Positions 44,574 to 53,032 of a stretch of 64,000 nucleotides of DNA are shown one piece after another. The stretch is from Flavobacterium circumlabens (lineage in GTDB: Bacteria > Bacteroidota > Bacteroidia > Flavobacteriales > Flavobacteriaceae), in the NCBI RefSeq assembly GCF_004345565.1, contig NZ_SLWA01000003.1:1-64000 (forward strand). Direction: 5' to 3'. The notes beneath the pieces were generated by a model. It saw nothing but the letters and a program-made list of their open reading frames with translations, searched no databases and had not been told where the DNA came from. Made by a program: the position numbers and the translations under genes. Each line of letters opens with the position of its first letter. Within the stretch, counting starts at the first letter, position 1.

Positions 44574-45311
44574 TTACTTGGTAATAACCTGGCTGATCCA
44601 GTTATCGCCTTGCTTTTCTACAATTAAAAGTCCGGAATCTGAATCGTTCATTTGTGCGACAAGTTCTCCTTTGTTATTCCAGAAAGCACTTTTTCCGCCT
44701 GAAGGAGATCCCCAGGATTCACCACTGAAATTAGACATCAAGACATTCATTTTATGTTGTTGGGCATAACTTTGCAAATGGCTGTACGCATTCGGAATTC
44801 CGTTTGGGGAAAAGAAAATACTGGCGATATAAATCGAAGTTTCTTTTTGAGCGGCATTTTCAGCATGCAGCGGATGGTCAATATCGGCACAAATAGCAAA
44901 CGAAATTTTCTGATCTTCAATCGCAATCATTGGGTTATAATCGAAGGAAGGCTGAAAGAACGCGTCTTCGCCTTCATGCAAAAATTGTTTGGTATAGATT
45001 GAAACCGAATTATCGGGAAAAATAACAAATTCACCAATATACAATTCTGATTCATTTTGAATGGGTGCGCCGGCAATAATCGTAATATTACGATCGACCG
45101 CTAATTCTTTTAAATGATCTATTCTGTAATCGTCTTTCGTAAAAGCTAGTGCTGCTGCATTTTCTCTTTCGTAACCTGTAATGGATAATTCAGGAAATAC
45201 AATTAAATTGGCTCCTTTTTCGGCAGCCAGTGCGATCAAACGATAATGATCTAATAAATTAGACGCTATATCTCCTCGTTTTGGTTTTGTTTGTGCTGCT
45301 GCTAAAATCAT
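44574..45311 (-). CDS. carbon-nitrogen hydrolase inside the trp operon
   Basis: This 245-residue nitrilase-superfamily enzyme has a triad of Glu in VFPELSITGYE, Lys in YTKQFLHEGED and Cys in FAICADIDHP. It is a paralogue of the protein at 26190-26921. It lies between the AIG2-like gene and trpA. There is no known role for such an enzyme in tryptophan synthesis, so cotranscription may be incidental. Confidence 0.93.
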   Translation of the reverse strand: MILAAAQTKPKRGDIASNLLDHYRLIALAAEKGANLIVFPELSITGYERENAAALAFTKDDYRIDHLKELAVDRNITIIAGAPIQNESELYIGEFVIFPDNSVSIYTKQFLHEGEDAFFQPSFDYNPMIAIEDQKISFAICADIDHPLHAENAAQKETSIYIASIFFSPNGIPNAYSHLQSYAQQHKMNVLMSNFSGESWGSPSGGKSAFWNNKGELVAQMNDSDSGLLIVEKQGDNWISQVITK

Positions 45312-45389
45312 TATTATTGCTTGTTTTGCATTATTTGTTCAGGGTTTAAACCTTGCAGGGGTTTTAAAGGGCCAGTCTCTTTTCGAATT

Positions 45390-45707
45390 TTAGCTTTCAA
45401 TATAAATCCACGCTGTTATTCCTGATTTCAGTTTTATCTGAACTCTTTTGTACGCATTAGATTCGAACAAATCTGCTTTTGCCAGATCTTTGGCAGATAT
45501 CTGATAAACGATTCCTTTTATAAAATCGGAAGTATTTTCGCTGGGCATGGCTACAAAATAATCCGTCATTCCAAATTCTTCTTCTATTTTTAGATCTTTT
45601 AGCTTGTAACCAGTCAGCTGATCCGGAGTTCCGTTCAAAATTGTATTAAAAACCTGCATCTGAATTTCTTTTGACTGTAATGTTCCGTAAGAAAATAGCT
45701 GTTCCAT
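45390..45707 (-). CDS. AIG2-like gamma-glutamylcyclotransferase family protein
   Basis: This 105-residue protein starts EQLFSYGTLQSKEIQMQVF, the Y-G-T-L signature of the GGCT fold, and has IKGIVYQISAKDLAKADLFE, where the catalytic Glu is expected near DLFES. Members split gamma-glutamyl amines or are of unknown activity. It sits between trpB and the nitrilase gene in the trp operon. Confidence 0.92.
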   Translation of the reverse strand: MEQLFSYGTLQSKEIQMQVFNTILNGTPDQLTGYKLKDLKIEEEFGMTDYFVAMPSENTSDFIKGIVYQISAKDLAKADLFESNAYKRVQIKLKSGITAWIYIES

Positions 45708-45735
45708 AAATATTGTTTTTTCTTGTTATTGGTCC

Positions 45736-45821
45736 GCGTTAGGGGTAGCAGCGGTATCCTTTTGTTTTTTTCTTTAAAAAATAAAAGATTTAGCGGATAA
45801 CCCGACCCTTGGGGAACGCCC
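45736..45821. repeat. GCGTTAGGGAT hairpin repeat, copy 2
   Basis: It starts gcgttaggggtagcagcgg and ends in ggataacccgaccc...aacgccc, with an internal stem of tatccttttgtttttt facing aaaaaataaaaga. It is homologous to 183-292 and 62758-62847 and lies between trpB and the AIG2-like gene. Confidence 0.8.
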
Positions 45822-45836
45822 AAATTACAATTTTTA

Positions 45837-47018
45837 TTATAATTTAAAATATTCGATATAATTGTCTAAATCTTTGTCACCGCGACCGGAAAGACTGATG
45901 ACCACAATATCGGTTGGTTTGAATTTTTTCTGGTCTAAAACGGCAAAGGCATGGGCACTTTCGATCGCCGGAATAATACCTTCGAGTTTTGTAAGTTCTA
46001 AGCCGGCTTTCATTGCTTCATCATCAGTTACGGAGAAGAATTCGCCACGGCCCGTTTGTGCCAAATGTGCGTGCATTGGGCCAACTCCCGGATAATCCAG
46101 ACCGGCAGAAATAGAGTAGGGCTCTGTAATTTGTCCGTCAGGAGTCTGCATCAAAAGTGTTTTGCAACCGTGAATAACGCCCACTTTTCCTAACTTGCTC
46201 GTTGCGGCACTATGACCACTGTTGACCCCTTTTCCGGCCGCTTCAACAGCAATTATACCCACTTCAGGCTCGTGTAAAAAGTGATAATACGTTCCGGCAG
46301 CGTTGCTTCCGCCACCGATACAAGCGACTACATAATCAGGGTTTTCGCGTCCTTCTTTTTCTTTCAGCTGCCATTTGATTTCTTCTGAGATAATGCTCTG
46401 AAAACGGGTGACCATATCCGGATAAGGATGCGGCCCGATAGCAGATCCGATAATATAATGCGTGTCAACGGGATTGTTAATCCAGTCCCGGATGGCTTCG
46501 TTAGTCGCATCTTTTAAGGTTCTTGAGCCTGAAAGCGCCGGACGCACTTCTGCACCCAACATTTTCATTCTCGCCACATTCGGAGCCTGGCGGGCAATGT
46601 CAATTTCGCCCATGTACACAATGCAATCCAGTCCCATTAAGGCACAAACGGTTGCTGTTGCCACACCATGCTGACCTGCTCCGGTTTCTGCAATAATTCG
46701 TTTTTTACCCAAACGTTTGGCAACCAGTATTTGTCCGATAGTGTTGTTGACTTTGTGCGCTCCCGTATGGTTTAAGTCTTCTCTTTTCAGATAGACTTTA
46801 GTATTGTATTTTTCAGAAAGACGTTTGGCGAAATAAAGCGGGCTTGGACGGCCAACGTAATCTTTTAGCAATTGGTTAAACTCGGCTTTGAAATCCGGTT
46901 CAGCGATGATTTTTAAATATTGCTGGCGTAATTCTTCTACATTCGGATACAGCATTTCGGGAATGTAAGCTCCTCCAAATTCACCGTAATATCCTTTTTC
47001 GTTAACATTATAATTCAT
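45837..47018 (-). CDS. trpB: tryptophan synthase beta subunit
   Basis: A 393-residue PLP enzyme. It has the PLP lysine in HTGAHKVNNTIGQ, the glycine-rich phosphate loop CIGGGSNAAG and the ISAGLDYPGVGPMH segment, all as in TrpB1. It condenses indole with serine. It overlaps no neighbour; trpF ends 3 bases upstream, so the two are tightly coupled. Confidence 0.98.
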   Translation of the reverse strand: MNYNVNEKGYYGEFGGAYIPEMLYPNVEELRQQYLKIIAEPDFKAEFNQLLKDYVGRPSPLYFAKRLSEKYNTKVYLKREDLNHTGAHKVNNTIGQILVAKRLGKKRIIAETGAGQHGVATATVCALMGLDCIVYMGEIDIARQAPNVARMKMLGAEVRPALSGSRTLKDATNEAIRDWINNPVDTHYIIGSAIGPHPYPDMVTRFQSIISEEIKWQLKEKEGRENPDYVVACIGGGSNAAGTYYHFLHEPEVGIIAVEAAGKGVNSGHSAATSKLGKVGVIHGCKTLLMQTPDGQITEPYSISAGLDYPGVGPMHAHLAQTGRGEFFSVTDDEAMKAGLELTKLEGIIPAIESAHAFAVLDQKKFKPTDIVVISLSGRGDKDLDNYIEYFKL

Positions 47019-47021
47019 AAT

Positions 47022-47690
47022 CTATTTGTTTTTTATTTCATGAAGACGGGCGCGTACAGCTGCACTGCTGTGTGTTTCGATACATGCTTCTCTGCACAAT
47101 TTTACGTTTTTTAATCCGGGTTCAATCTCAAATTTACTGTTTATATCTATCGCGTAAATCGGCAATTTAAGATTTTTTATAATGGGTATGTCATCAATTC
47201 CGATACCGCCACTTAAGAAAAAGGGTTTTTCGGATTTGTAATTTTCTAATATCTTCCAGTCGAAAGCGGTTCCGTTTCCGCCGGGTAATTTTCCTTTTGT
47301 ATCGAATAAAAAATAATCACACAGTTTTTCAAAAGGGTTTAAAAGATCAAAATCAAAATCTTCTCCAACTGAAAAAACTTTTATGATTTCGACTTTCGCG
47401 TCAATTTTTGCATCAATTTTCTTTTTTAATTCCTGACAGAATTCAACCGATTCATTTCCGTGCAGCTGAACAGCCTGTAAATGATATTTGTTGACTTTCG
47501 ACATGATATAATCGACAGTTGCATTTACAAAAACGCCTGTTTTTTTTATTGTTTTGATCAGTTCGGGAATCGTTCCGTCAAAATAGCGACCGGATTTTTC
47601 GTAGAAAATAAAGCCCATATAATCGGGCAGGAGTGCTCCTACTTCGAGAATATTATCGGGATATTTCATACCGCAGATTTTCAGTTTCAT
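47022..47690 (-). CDS. trpF: phosphoribosylanthranilate isomerase
   Basis: This 222-residue TIM barrel starts MKLKICGMKYPDNI, where the catalytic Cys is in K-I-C-G. The catalytic Asp region is FLFDTKGKLPGGNGTAFDW, and FFLSGGIGIDDI is the phosphate loop. It converts PRA to CdRP. The tail (EACIETHSSAAVRARLHEIKNK) is slightly extended. Confidence 0.96.
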   Translation of the reverse strand: MKLKICGMKYPDNILEVGALLPDYMGFIFYEKSGRYFDGTIPELIKTIKKTGVFVNATVDYIMSKVNKYHLQAVQLHGNESVEFCQELKKKIDAKIDAKVEIIKVFSVGEDFDFDLLNPFEKLCDYFLFDTKGKLPGGNGTAFDWKILENYKSEKPFFLSGGIGIDDIPIIKNLKLPIYAIDINSKFEIEPGLKNVKLCREACIETHSSAAVRARLHEIKNK

Positions 47691-47700
47691 TTTTTTTTAT

Positions 47701-47823
47701 GCTTTACGCTTTAAGCTGTAGGCTTTAGGCTAATTTTATTAATGTTGAGAAAAGGCTTTACGCTTTAGGCTGTATGCTAATTTTAATAATGTTGAGAAAA
47801 GCTTATTGCCTTTAGCCTACAGC
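47701..47823. repeat. tandem duplication between trpF and trpC
   Basis: Two near-identical units (47701-47754 and 47755-47801) each start gctttacgctttaggctgta and end atgttgagaaaag, followed by an inverted partial copy ending at the trpC stop codon. Confidence 0.8.
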
Positions 47824-48596
47824 TGTCTAATAAATTCTGTTGCAGCTTTTCCGGCATTATCGGTTTTCATAAAATTTTCTCCGATTAAAAAACCACTGTA
47901 ACCATAAGGTCTTAATTCTGAAATAGCTTCAACCGATGAAATTCCGCTTTCGGAAACTTTTACAAATTCATCCGGAATTTGAGAAGCCAGCTGCTTGCTG
48001 AAATCCAGACTTACTTCGAAGGTTTTCAGGTTTCGGTTGTTTACGCCAATCATATCCAGCGTTGGCATAATCGATTTTTCTAATTCTTCCTGATTGTGAA
48101 CTTCCAGTAAAACTTCTAAACCTAATTTTTTAGCGAATTCAGACAATGATTTGATTTCTTCACGGGTTAAAACCGCGGCGATCAGTAAAATCAGATCGGC
48201 TCCAAAAGCTTTGGCTTCGAGAATTTGATATTCGTCTACAATAAATTCTTTTCGCAAAAGCGGAATATGTACCGAAGCTCTTGCCAAAAGTAAATCGTCC
48301 AGCGAACCGCCAAAATATTTCCCGTCGGTTAAAACGGAAATTCCGCAAGCACCCGCATTTTCGTATCCTTTTACTACTTCTTCAACCGTAAAATTATGAT
48401 TTATGACTGATTTTGAAGGCGAACGGCGTTTGTGTTCGGCAATAATTCCAGTTGAACTTTGTTTTAATTTCTGACTTAAAGAGATCGTCTGCCTTTCAAA
48501 AAACACCGAACTTTCCAGTTGTGAAACCGGAATGATTGATTTTTTAAGAACAACTTCCCGTTGTTTATCGAAGATTATTTTATCTAAAATATTCAT
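47817..48596 (-). CDS. trpC: indole-3-glycerol phosphate synthase
   Basis: A 259-residue TIM barrel. Catalytic residues are visible in IIAEHKRRSPSKS, LRKEFIVDEYQILEAKAFGADLILLI, LLEVHNQEEL and IGVNNRNLKTFEV, with SESGISSVE near the end. It converts CdRP to indole-3-glycerol phosphate. A hairpin repeat separates it from trpD. Confidence 0.97.
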   Translation of the reverse strand: MNILDKIIFDKQREVVLKKSIIPVSQLESSVFFERQTISLSQKLKQSSTGIIAEHKRRSPSKSVINHNFTVEEVVKGYENAGACGISVLTDGKYFGGSLDDLLLARASVHIPLLRKEFIVDEYQILEAKAFGADLILLIAAVLTREEIKSLSEFAKKLGLEVLLEVHNQEELEKSIMPTLDMIGVNNRNLKTFEVSLDFSKQLASQIPDEFVKVSESGISSVEAISELRPYGYSGFLIGENFMKTDNAGKAATEFIRQL

Positions 48597-48609
48597 GGTT
48601 TATTTTTTG

Positions 48610-48669
48610 TTTCAGGTTTCAGGTTTGAAGTTTCACGTTCCAGCAACCTGAAACTTCAAACCTGAAACT
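48610..48669. repeat. gtttcaggtttgaag hairpin between trpC and trpD
   Basis: Complementary arms of the gtttcaggtttgaagttt / aaacttcaaacctgaaac type. Related copies are at 50833-50886 and 51376-51394 in the same operon. Confidence 0.75.
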
Positions 48670-48676
48670 ATTTTTC

Positions 48677-49669
48677 TTACTTACTTAATTCTTTCAGTTT
48701 ATTTAATACTTTCAATCCTTTTCCGGAGAATAAGCTTTCTTTGGCCTGTTTGAAACCTTCCTGTGGAGAACATTTGTTCACGGTTGCAATTGCCATTGCC
48801 GCATTCGCACAAACCACATTGTTTTGTGCTTCGCTTCCTTTTCCGGAAATGATACTGGTAAACATTTCTGCTGATTCTTCGATTGTTCTTCCGCCTTCGA
48901 TTTCGCTTTGCGCTAAAAGACGAACACCAAAATCATCCGGTTTTATCATGCCTTCCATAGTGCTGGTGATAATTTTTGTCGGACCTGTTAACGAAATTTC
49001 ATCATAACCGTCAAGCGAATGCAGGATTGTAAAATTCACATCGGTATTCTGGTATAAATACGCATACATTCGGGCTAATTCTAAATTGAAAACACCCACC
49101 AGCTGATTTTTAGGAAACGACGAATTTACCATTGGGCCTAACATATTGAAGAATGTTTTTACAGCCAGTTCTTTTCTGATGGGTCCGACATTTTTCATTG
49201 CAGGGTGAAATAGGGGAGCATGTAAAACACAAATTCCGGCCTGATCGATACATTTTTCTAAAAATTCGGGATCATTGCTAAATTTGATTCCCATTTTTTC
49301 CATGACGTTACTGGATCCGGAAATAGAGGAAACTCCGTAATTTCCGTGTTTTGCTACTTTTATTCCGGCTCCCGCAGCGATAAATGAAGCTAAGGTAGAA
49401 ATGTTGAACGTATCTTTTCCGTCACCACCCGTCCCGCACAAATCAATGGTATTGTAGGCCGATAAGTCTACACGAATGCATAATTCCAATAAGGCTTCAC
49501 GGAAACCGGAAAGTTCCTCGATCGTAATACTGCGCATCATGAATACGGTTAAAAAAGCCGAAATCTGACTCGGATTATAAGCTCCGCTTGAAATATTAAT
49601 CAATACCGTTTTTGCTTCTTCTTTGGTAAGCACTTCGTGGTTGATTAATTTATTTAATATATTTTTCAT
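48677..49669 (-). CDS. trpD: anthranilate phosphoribosyltransferase
   Basis: This 330-residue protein has the class III phosphoribosyltransferase signature DLCGTGGDGKDTFNIS, then KHGNYGVSSISGSSNVMEKMG and HPAMKNVGPIRKELAVKTFFNMLGPMVN. It transfers the PRPP ribose phosphate to anthranilate. The length and motifs are standard. Confidence 0.97.
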   Translation of the reverse strand: MKNILNKLINHEVLTKEEAKTVLINISSGAYNPSQISAFLTVFMMRSITIEELSGFREALLELCIRVDLSAYNTIDLCGTGGDGKDTFNISTLASFIAAGAGIKVAKHGNYGVSSISGSSNVMEKMGIKFSNDPEFLEKCIDQAGICVLHAPLFHPAMKNVGPIRKELAVKTFFNMLGPMVNSSFPKNQLVGVFNLELARMYAYLYQNTDVNFTILHSLDGYDEISLTGPTKIITSTMEGMIKPDDFGVRLLAQSEIEGGRTIEESAEMFTSIISGKGSEAQNNVVCANAAMAIATVNKCSPQEGFKQAKESLFSGKGLKVLNKLKELSK

Positions 49670-49674
49670 TTTTT

Positions 49675-49715
49675 TTAAGGTTCTAAGTTACTGAGAGGAT
49701 AAGGTTCTGAGTTTT
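49675..49715. repeat. direct repeat, downstream side of the GNAT gene
   Basis: AAGGTTCTAAG-type unit matching 50162-50202 in the same orientation (aggttctaagttactgagag vs agattctaagttgctgagag). Confidence 0.7.
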
Positions 49716-49750
49716 TCTGCTAAGACTGTAAACTGGGACTGTCTGCTTTT

Positions 49751-50158
49751 TCAATGTTCATTTCCCTGATAAATCCACATGGGCTCTGTTTTTCCTGCAC
49801 GTTCGAATCCGTTCTTTTTATAAAAGTCAACAGCTCTTCCATCTGCGGTTAGCATCTGCATGTGAAAATGGCGATACTTTTCCTGTAGTTTATCTAAAAT
49901 CAGTTTCCCGATTCCTTTTCCCTGATATTCGGGAAGTACCAATAAATGAGGATAATAAACCGTTAAGTATCCATCTGAAATAGCGTTGCCAAGGCCAACT
50001 AGTTTTTCTCCTTCCCAGGCGGTTACTAAAGTTTCGGAATTCAAAAGACCGTTATATAATTCATGAGGCTTATTTGCCGAACTCCATTCGTTTTCTTTGT
50101 ATAGGAACAATATGTCTTCTAAGTTGATTTTTCTGGTTTCTAAAATTTCTATATTCAT
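49751..50158 (-). CDS. GNAT family N-acetyltransferase inside the trp operon
   Basis: A 135-residue single GNAT domain. The acetyl-CoA loop is VLPEYQGKGIGKLILDKLQEKY, followed by MLTADGRAVDFYKKNGFERAGKTEPMW. The substrate is unknown. It is placed between trpG and trpD and bracketed by same-orientation copies of the AAGGTTC repeat, suggesting it was gained by the operon. Confidence 0.93.
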   Translation of the reverse strand: MNIEILETRKINLEDILFLYKENEWSSANKPHELYNGLLNSETLVTAWEGEKLVGLGNAISDGYLTVYYPHLLVLPEYQGKGIGKLILDKLQEKYRHFHMQMLTADGRAVDFYKKNGFERAGKTEPMWIYQGNEH

Positions 50159-50161
50159 TTT

Positions 50162-50240
50162 TTTGAGATTCTAAGTTGCTGAGAGGCTAAGGTTCTAAGT
50201 TTTTAAACTGTGACTGATCCCGATAGCTATCGGGAGTGAC
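50162..50240. repeat. direct repeat and cccgatagctatcggg palindrome
   Basis: The AAGGTTC-type unit (50162-50202) is followed by gactgatcccgatagctatc (about 50213-50232), whose palindrome cccgatagctatcggg recurs at about 51408-51424. Confidence 0.75.
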
Positions 50241-50253
50241 TGTGCACTTAAAA

Positions 50254-50820
50254 CTAGCTCTTTACCCAATTCTCTAAGATCCTTTTTCCATTAGGTGTTA
50301 AAACGCTTTCCGGATGAAACTGAACACCTCTGACATCAAAAGTTTTGTGTCTCAGCGACATGATTTGTCCGTTTTCGTCTATTGAAGTGGCTTCTAAAAC
50401 ATCCGGTAAATTACTGTCTACTACCCAGGAATGGTAGCGCCCTACTTCAAATTCATTTCCTAAACCTTCAAACAGAATTTCATCAGAAACTACTGTTTTT
50501 ACGTTGGTGGCAACTCCGTGATATACTTTGTCAAGGTTCGAAAGTGTTCCTCCAAAAACTTCTCCGATTGCCTGTTGCCCCAGGCAAACACCTAATATAC
50601 TTTTTGTTGGCGCGTATTTCTGAATTACGGCTTTTAGTAATCCCGCTTCATCCGGAATTCCGGGTCCCGGCGAAAGCAATATTTTATCAAAAGAAGCGAT
50701 TTCGTCGATGTCAAACTCATCATTTCTGTAAACGGTAACTTCGCAATTTAAATCTTCCAGATAGTGCACTAAGTTGTAAGTGAAACTATCGTAATTGTCT
50801 ATAACTAATATTTTTTTCAT
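50254..50820 (-). CDS. trpG: anthranilate synthase component II (glutamine amidotransferase)
   Basis: A 188-residue class I amidotransferase. It has VIDNYDSFTYNLVHYLE, the oxyanion strand LSPGPGIPDEAG, the nucleophile Cys in LGVCLGQQAIGEVFGG and the His-Glu pair in GVQFHPESVLTPNG. It supplies ammonia to TrpE; in many bacteria the same protein also serves PabB. No pabB is seen here. Confidence 0.96.
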   Translation of the reverse strand: MKKILVIDNYDSFTYNLVHYLEDLNCEVTVYRNDEFDIDEIASFDKILLSPGPGIPDEAGLLKAVIQKYAPTKSILGVCLGQQAIGEVFGGTLSNLDKVYHGVATNVKTVVSDEILFEGLGNEFEVGRYHSWVVDSNLPDVLEATSIDENGQIMSLRHKTFDVRGVQFHPESVLTPNGKRILENWVKS

Positions 50821-50832
50821 CTTTATTTTTTT

Positions 50833-50905
50833 GTTTCAGGTTTCAGGTTTCAAGTTTCACGTTCCAATAACTTGAAACCTGAAACAAAGAAAACTTGAAA
50901 CTAAA
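50833..50905. repeat. gtttcaggtttc hairpin between trpG and the lipoprotein gene
   Basis: The arms gtttcaggtttcaagttt / aacttgaaacctgaaac form a long stem, related to the copy at 48610-48669. Confidence 0.75.
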
Positions 50906-50908
50906 TTT

Positions 50909-51352
50909 TTATTTTTCTCTAATGTATTTTTCAGTGATAATGCGATTGATTCCTAATTTTTCCACTTTTTCTATTCCTTTTTGAATCAGCGTATCATTTT
51001 TAACTTTTACTGTAAATTCAAACTTGTTGTTTTCCCACTGACGGTTATTAAAATATTCCAGATTTTCCGTATAAATACTGTCTTTCAAAGTATATTTTCC
51101 ACCTCCGCCAAAAAATACAGCGGCTGTCGAATCTTTTCCATTATTTAAATCATGATTAAAAAAAGCAAAGTGTGAATCATTTATAATTTTAATCATTTTT
51201 GTTTTGGAATTGAAAGTCGAAAAAGTCGAATCTTTCTCTGTTGTCTCTGCCGCTACCAAACGCCAGGTTCCTTCAATAGGATTTTGTTTTTTCTCTGAAG
51301 TACAAGCGGAAATGGCCAGTATTAAAATTAAAATTGATATTATTTTTTTCAT
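50909..51352 (-). CDS. small lipocalin-like lipoprotein inside the trp operon
   Basis: This 147-residue protein has lipobox ISAC (Cys17) followed by TSEKKQNPIEGTWRLVAAET, the start of a lipocalin-like beta-barrel. Several beta strands follow, up to RIITEKYIREK. It is probably a membrane-anchored lipoprotein of unknown ligand. It lies between trpE and trpG and is flanked by hairpin repeats on both sides, so it looks like an insertion into the operon. Confidence 0.85.
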   Translation of the reverse strand: MKKIISILILILAISACTSEKKQNPIEGTWRLVAAETTEKDSTFSTFNSKTKMIKIINDSHFAFFNHDLNNGKDSTAAVFFGGGGKYTLKDSIYTENLEYFNNRQWENNKFEFTVKVKNDTLIQKGIEKVEKLGINRIITEKYIREK

Positions 51353-51375
51353 GATTTTTATAGTTGGTTTGTTTT

Positions 51376-51427
51376 TGTTTCAGGTTTCAGGTTGGCTACT
51401 GCGACTGATCCCGATAGCTATCGGGAA
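51376..51427. repeat. gtttcaggtttc unit and cccgatagctatcggg palindrome after trpE
   Basis: Second copies of two sequences also seen near 50833 and 50213; together they bracket trpG and the lipoprotein gene. Confidence 0.7.
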
Positions 51428-51437
51428 GGATTGAATA

Positions 51438-52838
51438 CTAAATCTTCTCTGCCATTTCAAGTGCCGTATTCAACGCTCTCAATTTATTGTAAACCTCCTG
51501 CATCTCGCTTTCCTCATCTGAACTTGCCACGATTCCGGCGCCGGCCTGACAATGTAGTTGATGGTTTTTACTAAGGAAAGTTCGTATCATAATGGCGTGA
51601 TTAAAATTTCCCTCAAAATCCATAAAGCCGATGGCACCGCCATAGAAATTACGATTGGTTTTTTCGTAATCTTCAATTAATTGCATCGCTCTGTGTTTCG
51701 GTGCTCCGCTTAAAGTTCCTGCCGGAAAAGTATCGGCAACAACTTGCATTGTGGTTGCTTTTTCATGTAAATGACCTGTGACTTTTGAGACTAAGTGAAT
51801 TACATGCGAGAAGAACTGAACTTCTCTGTATTTTTCCACATTGACATCATGGCCATTTCTGCTCAAATCATTTCTGGCCAAATCGACTAACATCACATGT
51901 TCACTGTTTTCTTTTTTATCTTCAGAAAGTTCTTTTGCCAGAAGCGCATCACGTTCATCATTTCCGGTTCTTTTGAATGTTCCGGCGATCGGGTGAATTT
52001 CTGCTTTTCTGTTTTTTACGATAATCTGTGCTTCAGGCGAAGACCCGAATATTTTGAAATCTCCATAATCAAAAAAGAACAAATAGGGAGAAGGGTTAAT
52101 ACTTCTTAAGGCACGATAAACATTAAATTCATCACCTTTAAAACCTTGTGTAAAACGACGGGATAAAACCAATTGGAATACGTCTCCACGGAAACAGTGT
52201 TTTTTGGCCAATGCCACATTGTGTTTGAATTCCTCATCCGTCAGGTTCGAAAAACCTTCACCTTCTTTTGTAAATTTATAAGAGGCAATATTTCTGGACT
52301 GCAGTAATTGTTCGATTTCTGAAATGTTATTTCTTCCATCTACGCTATGGCAGAAGATATAAGCTTCGTTTTTGAAATGATTAATGGCAATAATGTTTTG
52401 ATAAACAGCATAAAAAACATCCGGAATTGAAGTGGCGTTGTCTTTTTTGGCAATAGTTACTTTTTCAAAATAACGAACGGCATCGTATGAAATGTATCCG
52501 AATAAGCCATTATTAATGAATTTAAAATCATTTTTCTCCGATTTGAACTGACTTGAAAATTCCTGAATGACCTCCGGAATATTAGTGGATTCATTTATTG
52601 AAATGGTTTCTGTTGTTCCGTCAGGGAAAGTTTTTGAGATGCTCTCGTTTTCAATTTTTATTGTAGCAATCGGATTACAGCATACATAAGAGAAACTATT
52701 GTCATTTCCATGATAATCACTACTTTCCAATAATAGACTGTTTGGGAATTTATCTCGGATTTTAAAATAAATGCTTACCGGAGTAATCGTATCTGCCAGA
52801 ATTTGTTTGTAGTGCGTGTTGAGTATAAAAGGTTTCAA
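51438..52838 (-). CDS. trpE: anthranilate synthase component I
   Basis: This 466-residue chorismate-utilising enzyme has the N-terminal feedback-site segment SLLLESSDYHGND, the core motifs RRFTQGFKGDEFNVYRALRSINPSPYLFFFDYGDFKIFGSSPEA, HPIAGTFKRTGNDERDALLAKELSEDKKENSEHVMLVDLARNDL and AGTLSGAPKHRAMQLI, and ends with QAGAGIVASSDEESEMQEVYNKL. It makes anthranilate from chorismate with TrpG. It is the first structural gene of the operon and lies behind a leader peptide and terminator. Confidence 0.98.
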   Translation of the reverse strand: MKPFILNTHYKQILADTITPVSIYFKIRDKFPNSLLLESSDYHGNDNSFSYVCCNPIATIKIENESISKTFPDGTTETISINESTNIPEVIQEFSSQFKSEKNDFKFINNGLFGYISYDAVRYFEKVTIAKKDNATSIPDVFYAVYQNIIAINHFKNEAYIFCHSVDGRNNISEIEQLLQSRNIASYKFTKEGEGFSNLTDEEFKHNVALAKKHCFRGDVFQLVLSRRFTQGFKGDEFNVYRALRSINPSPYLFFFDYGDFKIFGSSPEAQIIVKNRKAEIHPIAGTFKRTGNDERDALLAKELSEDKKENSEHVMLVDLARNDLSRNGHDVNVEKYREVQFFSHVIHLVSKVTGHLHEKATTMQVVADTFPAGTLSGAPKHRAMQLIEDYEKTNRNFYGGAIGFMDFEGNFNHAIMIRTFLSKNHQLHCQAGAGIVASSDEESEMQEVYNKLRALNTALEMAEKI

Positions 52839-52887
52839 TATATTTCGTTTTTATAGTTTTTAATATTTTTTCACTTCGATTTTTACC

Positions 52888-52922
52888 AAAAAAAAAAGGC
52901 TTGTCGTGATGACAAGCCTTTT
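52888..52922 (-). terminator. intrinsic terminator of the trp attenuator
   Basis: On the minus strand the stem aaaaggcttgtc (52922-52911) pairs with gacaagcctttt (52905-52894) over a 5-base loop and continues into a run of ten T. It lies between the leader peptide and trpE, a position where termination would stop the operon. Confidence 0.9.
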
Positions 52923-53015
52923 ATATTTATAGTTTTAAAGTACCATAGGAAGCTTTGTTCACGACGTTTGACGTAAATTCTTCCACCACCAAGTATTGTT
53001 TAAAATTGTTCTCAT
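52903..53015 (-). promoter_or_regulatory. trp attenuator with competing antiterminator pairing
   Basis: gtcgtga, spanning the last two sense codons and the stop of the leader (52965-52959), is complementary to tcacgac in the loop and 3' arm of the terminator (52909-52903). A ribosome stalled at the three Trp codons (52991-52983) would leave gtcgtga free to pair and break the terminator. A ribosome reaching the stop codon would cover it. This reproduces the logic of classical trp attenuation; the pairing is inferred from sequence. Confidence 0.8.
52959..53015 (-). CDS. trpL: trp operon leader peptide
   Basis: An 18-residue frame, MRTILNNTWWWKNLRQTS, begins with ATG and contains three consecutive Trp codons at positions 9-11. 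It lies 18 bases downstream of a TATCTTTG -7 element and directly upstream of an intrinsic terminator and trpE. Consecutive codons for the operon's own end product are the hallmark of a transcription attenuator leader. It is too short to be found by usual gene callers. Confidence 0.9.
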   Translation of the reverse strand: MRTILNNTWWWKNLRQTS

Positions 53016-53032
53016 TTCTTTTTTTGTTGTAA

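Noticed and set aside
47701..47801. CRISPR array
   Set aside because: Only two units with no unique spacers of constant length and no cas genes; a simple tandem duplication.
50382..50738. 118-residue plus-strand open frame
   Set aside because: Antisense shadow of trpG with unlikely composition.
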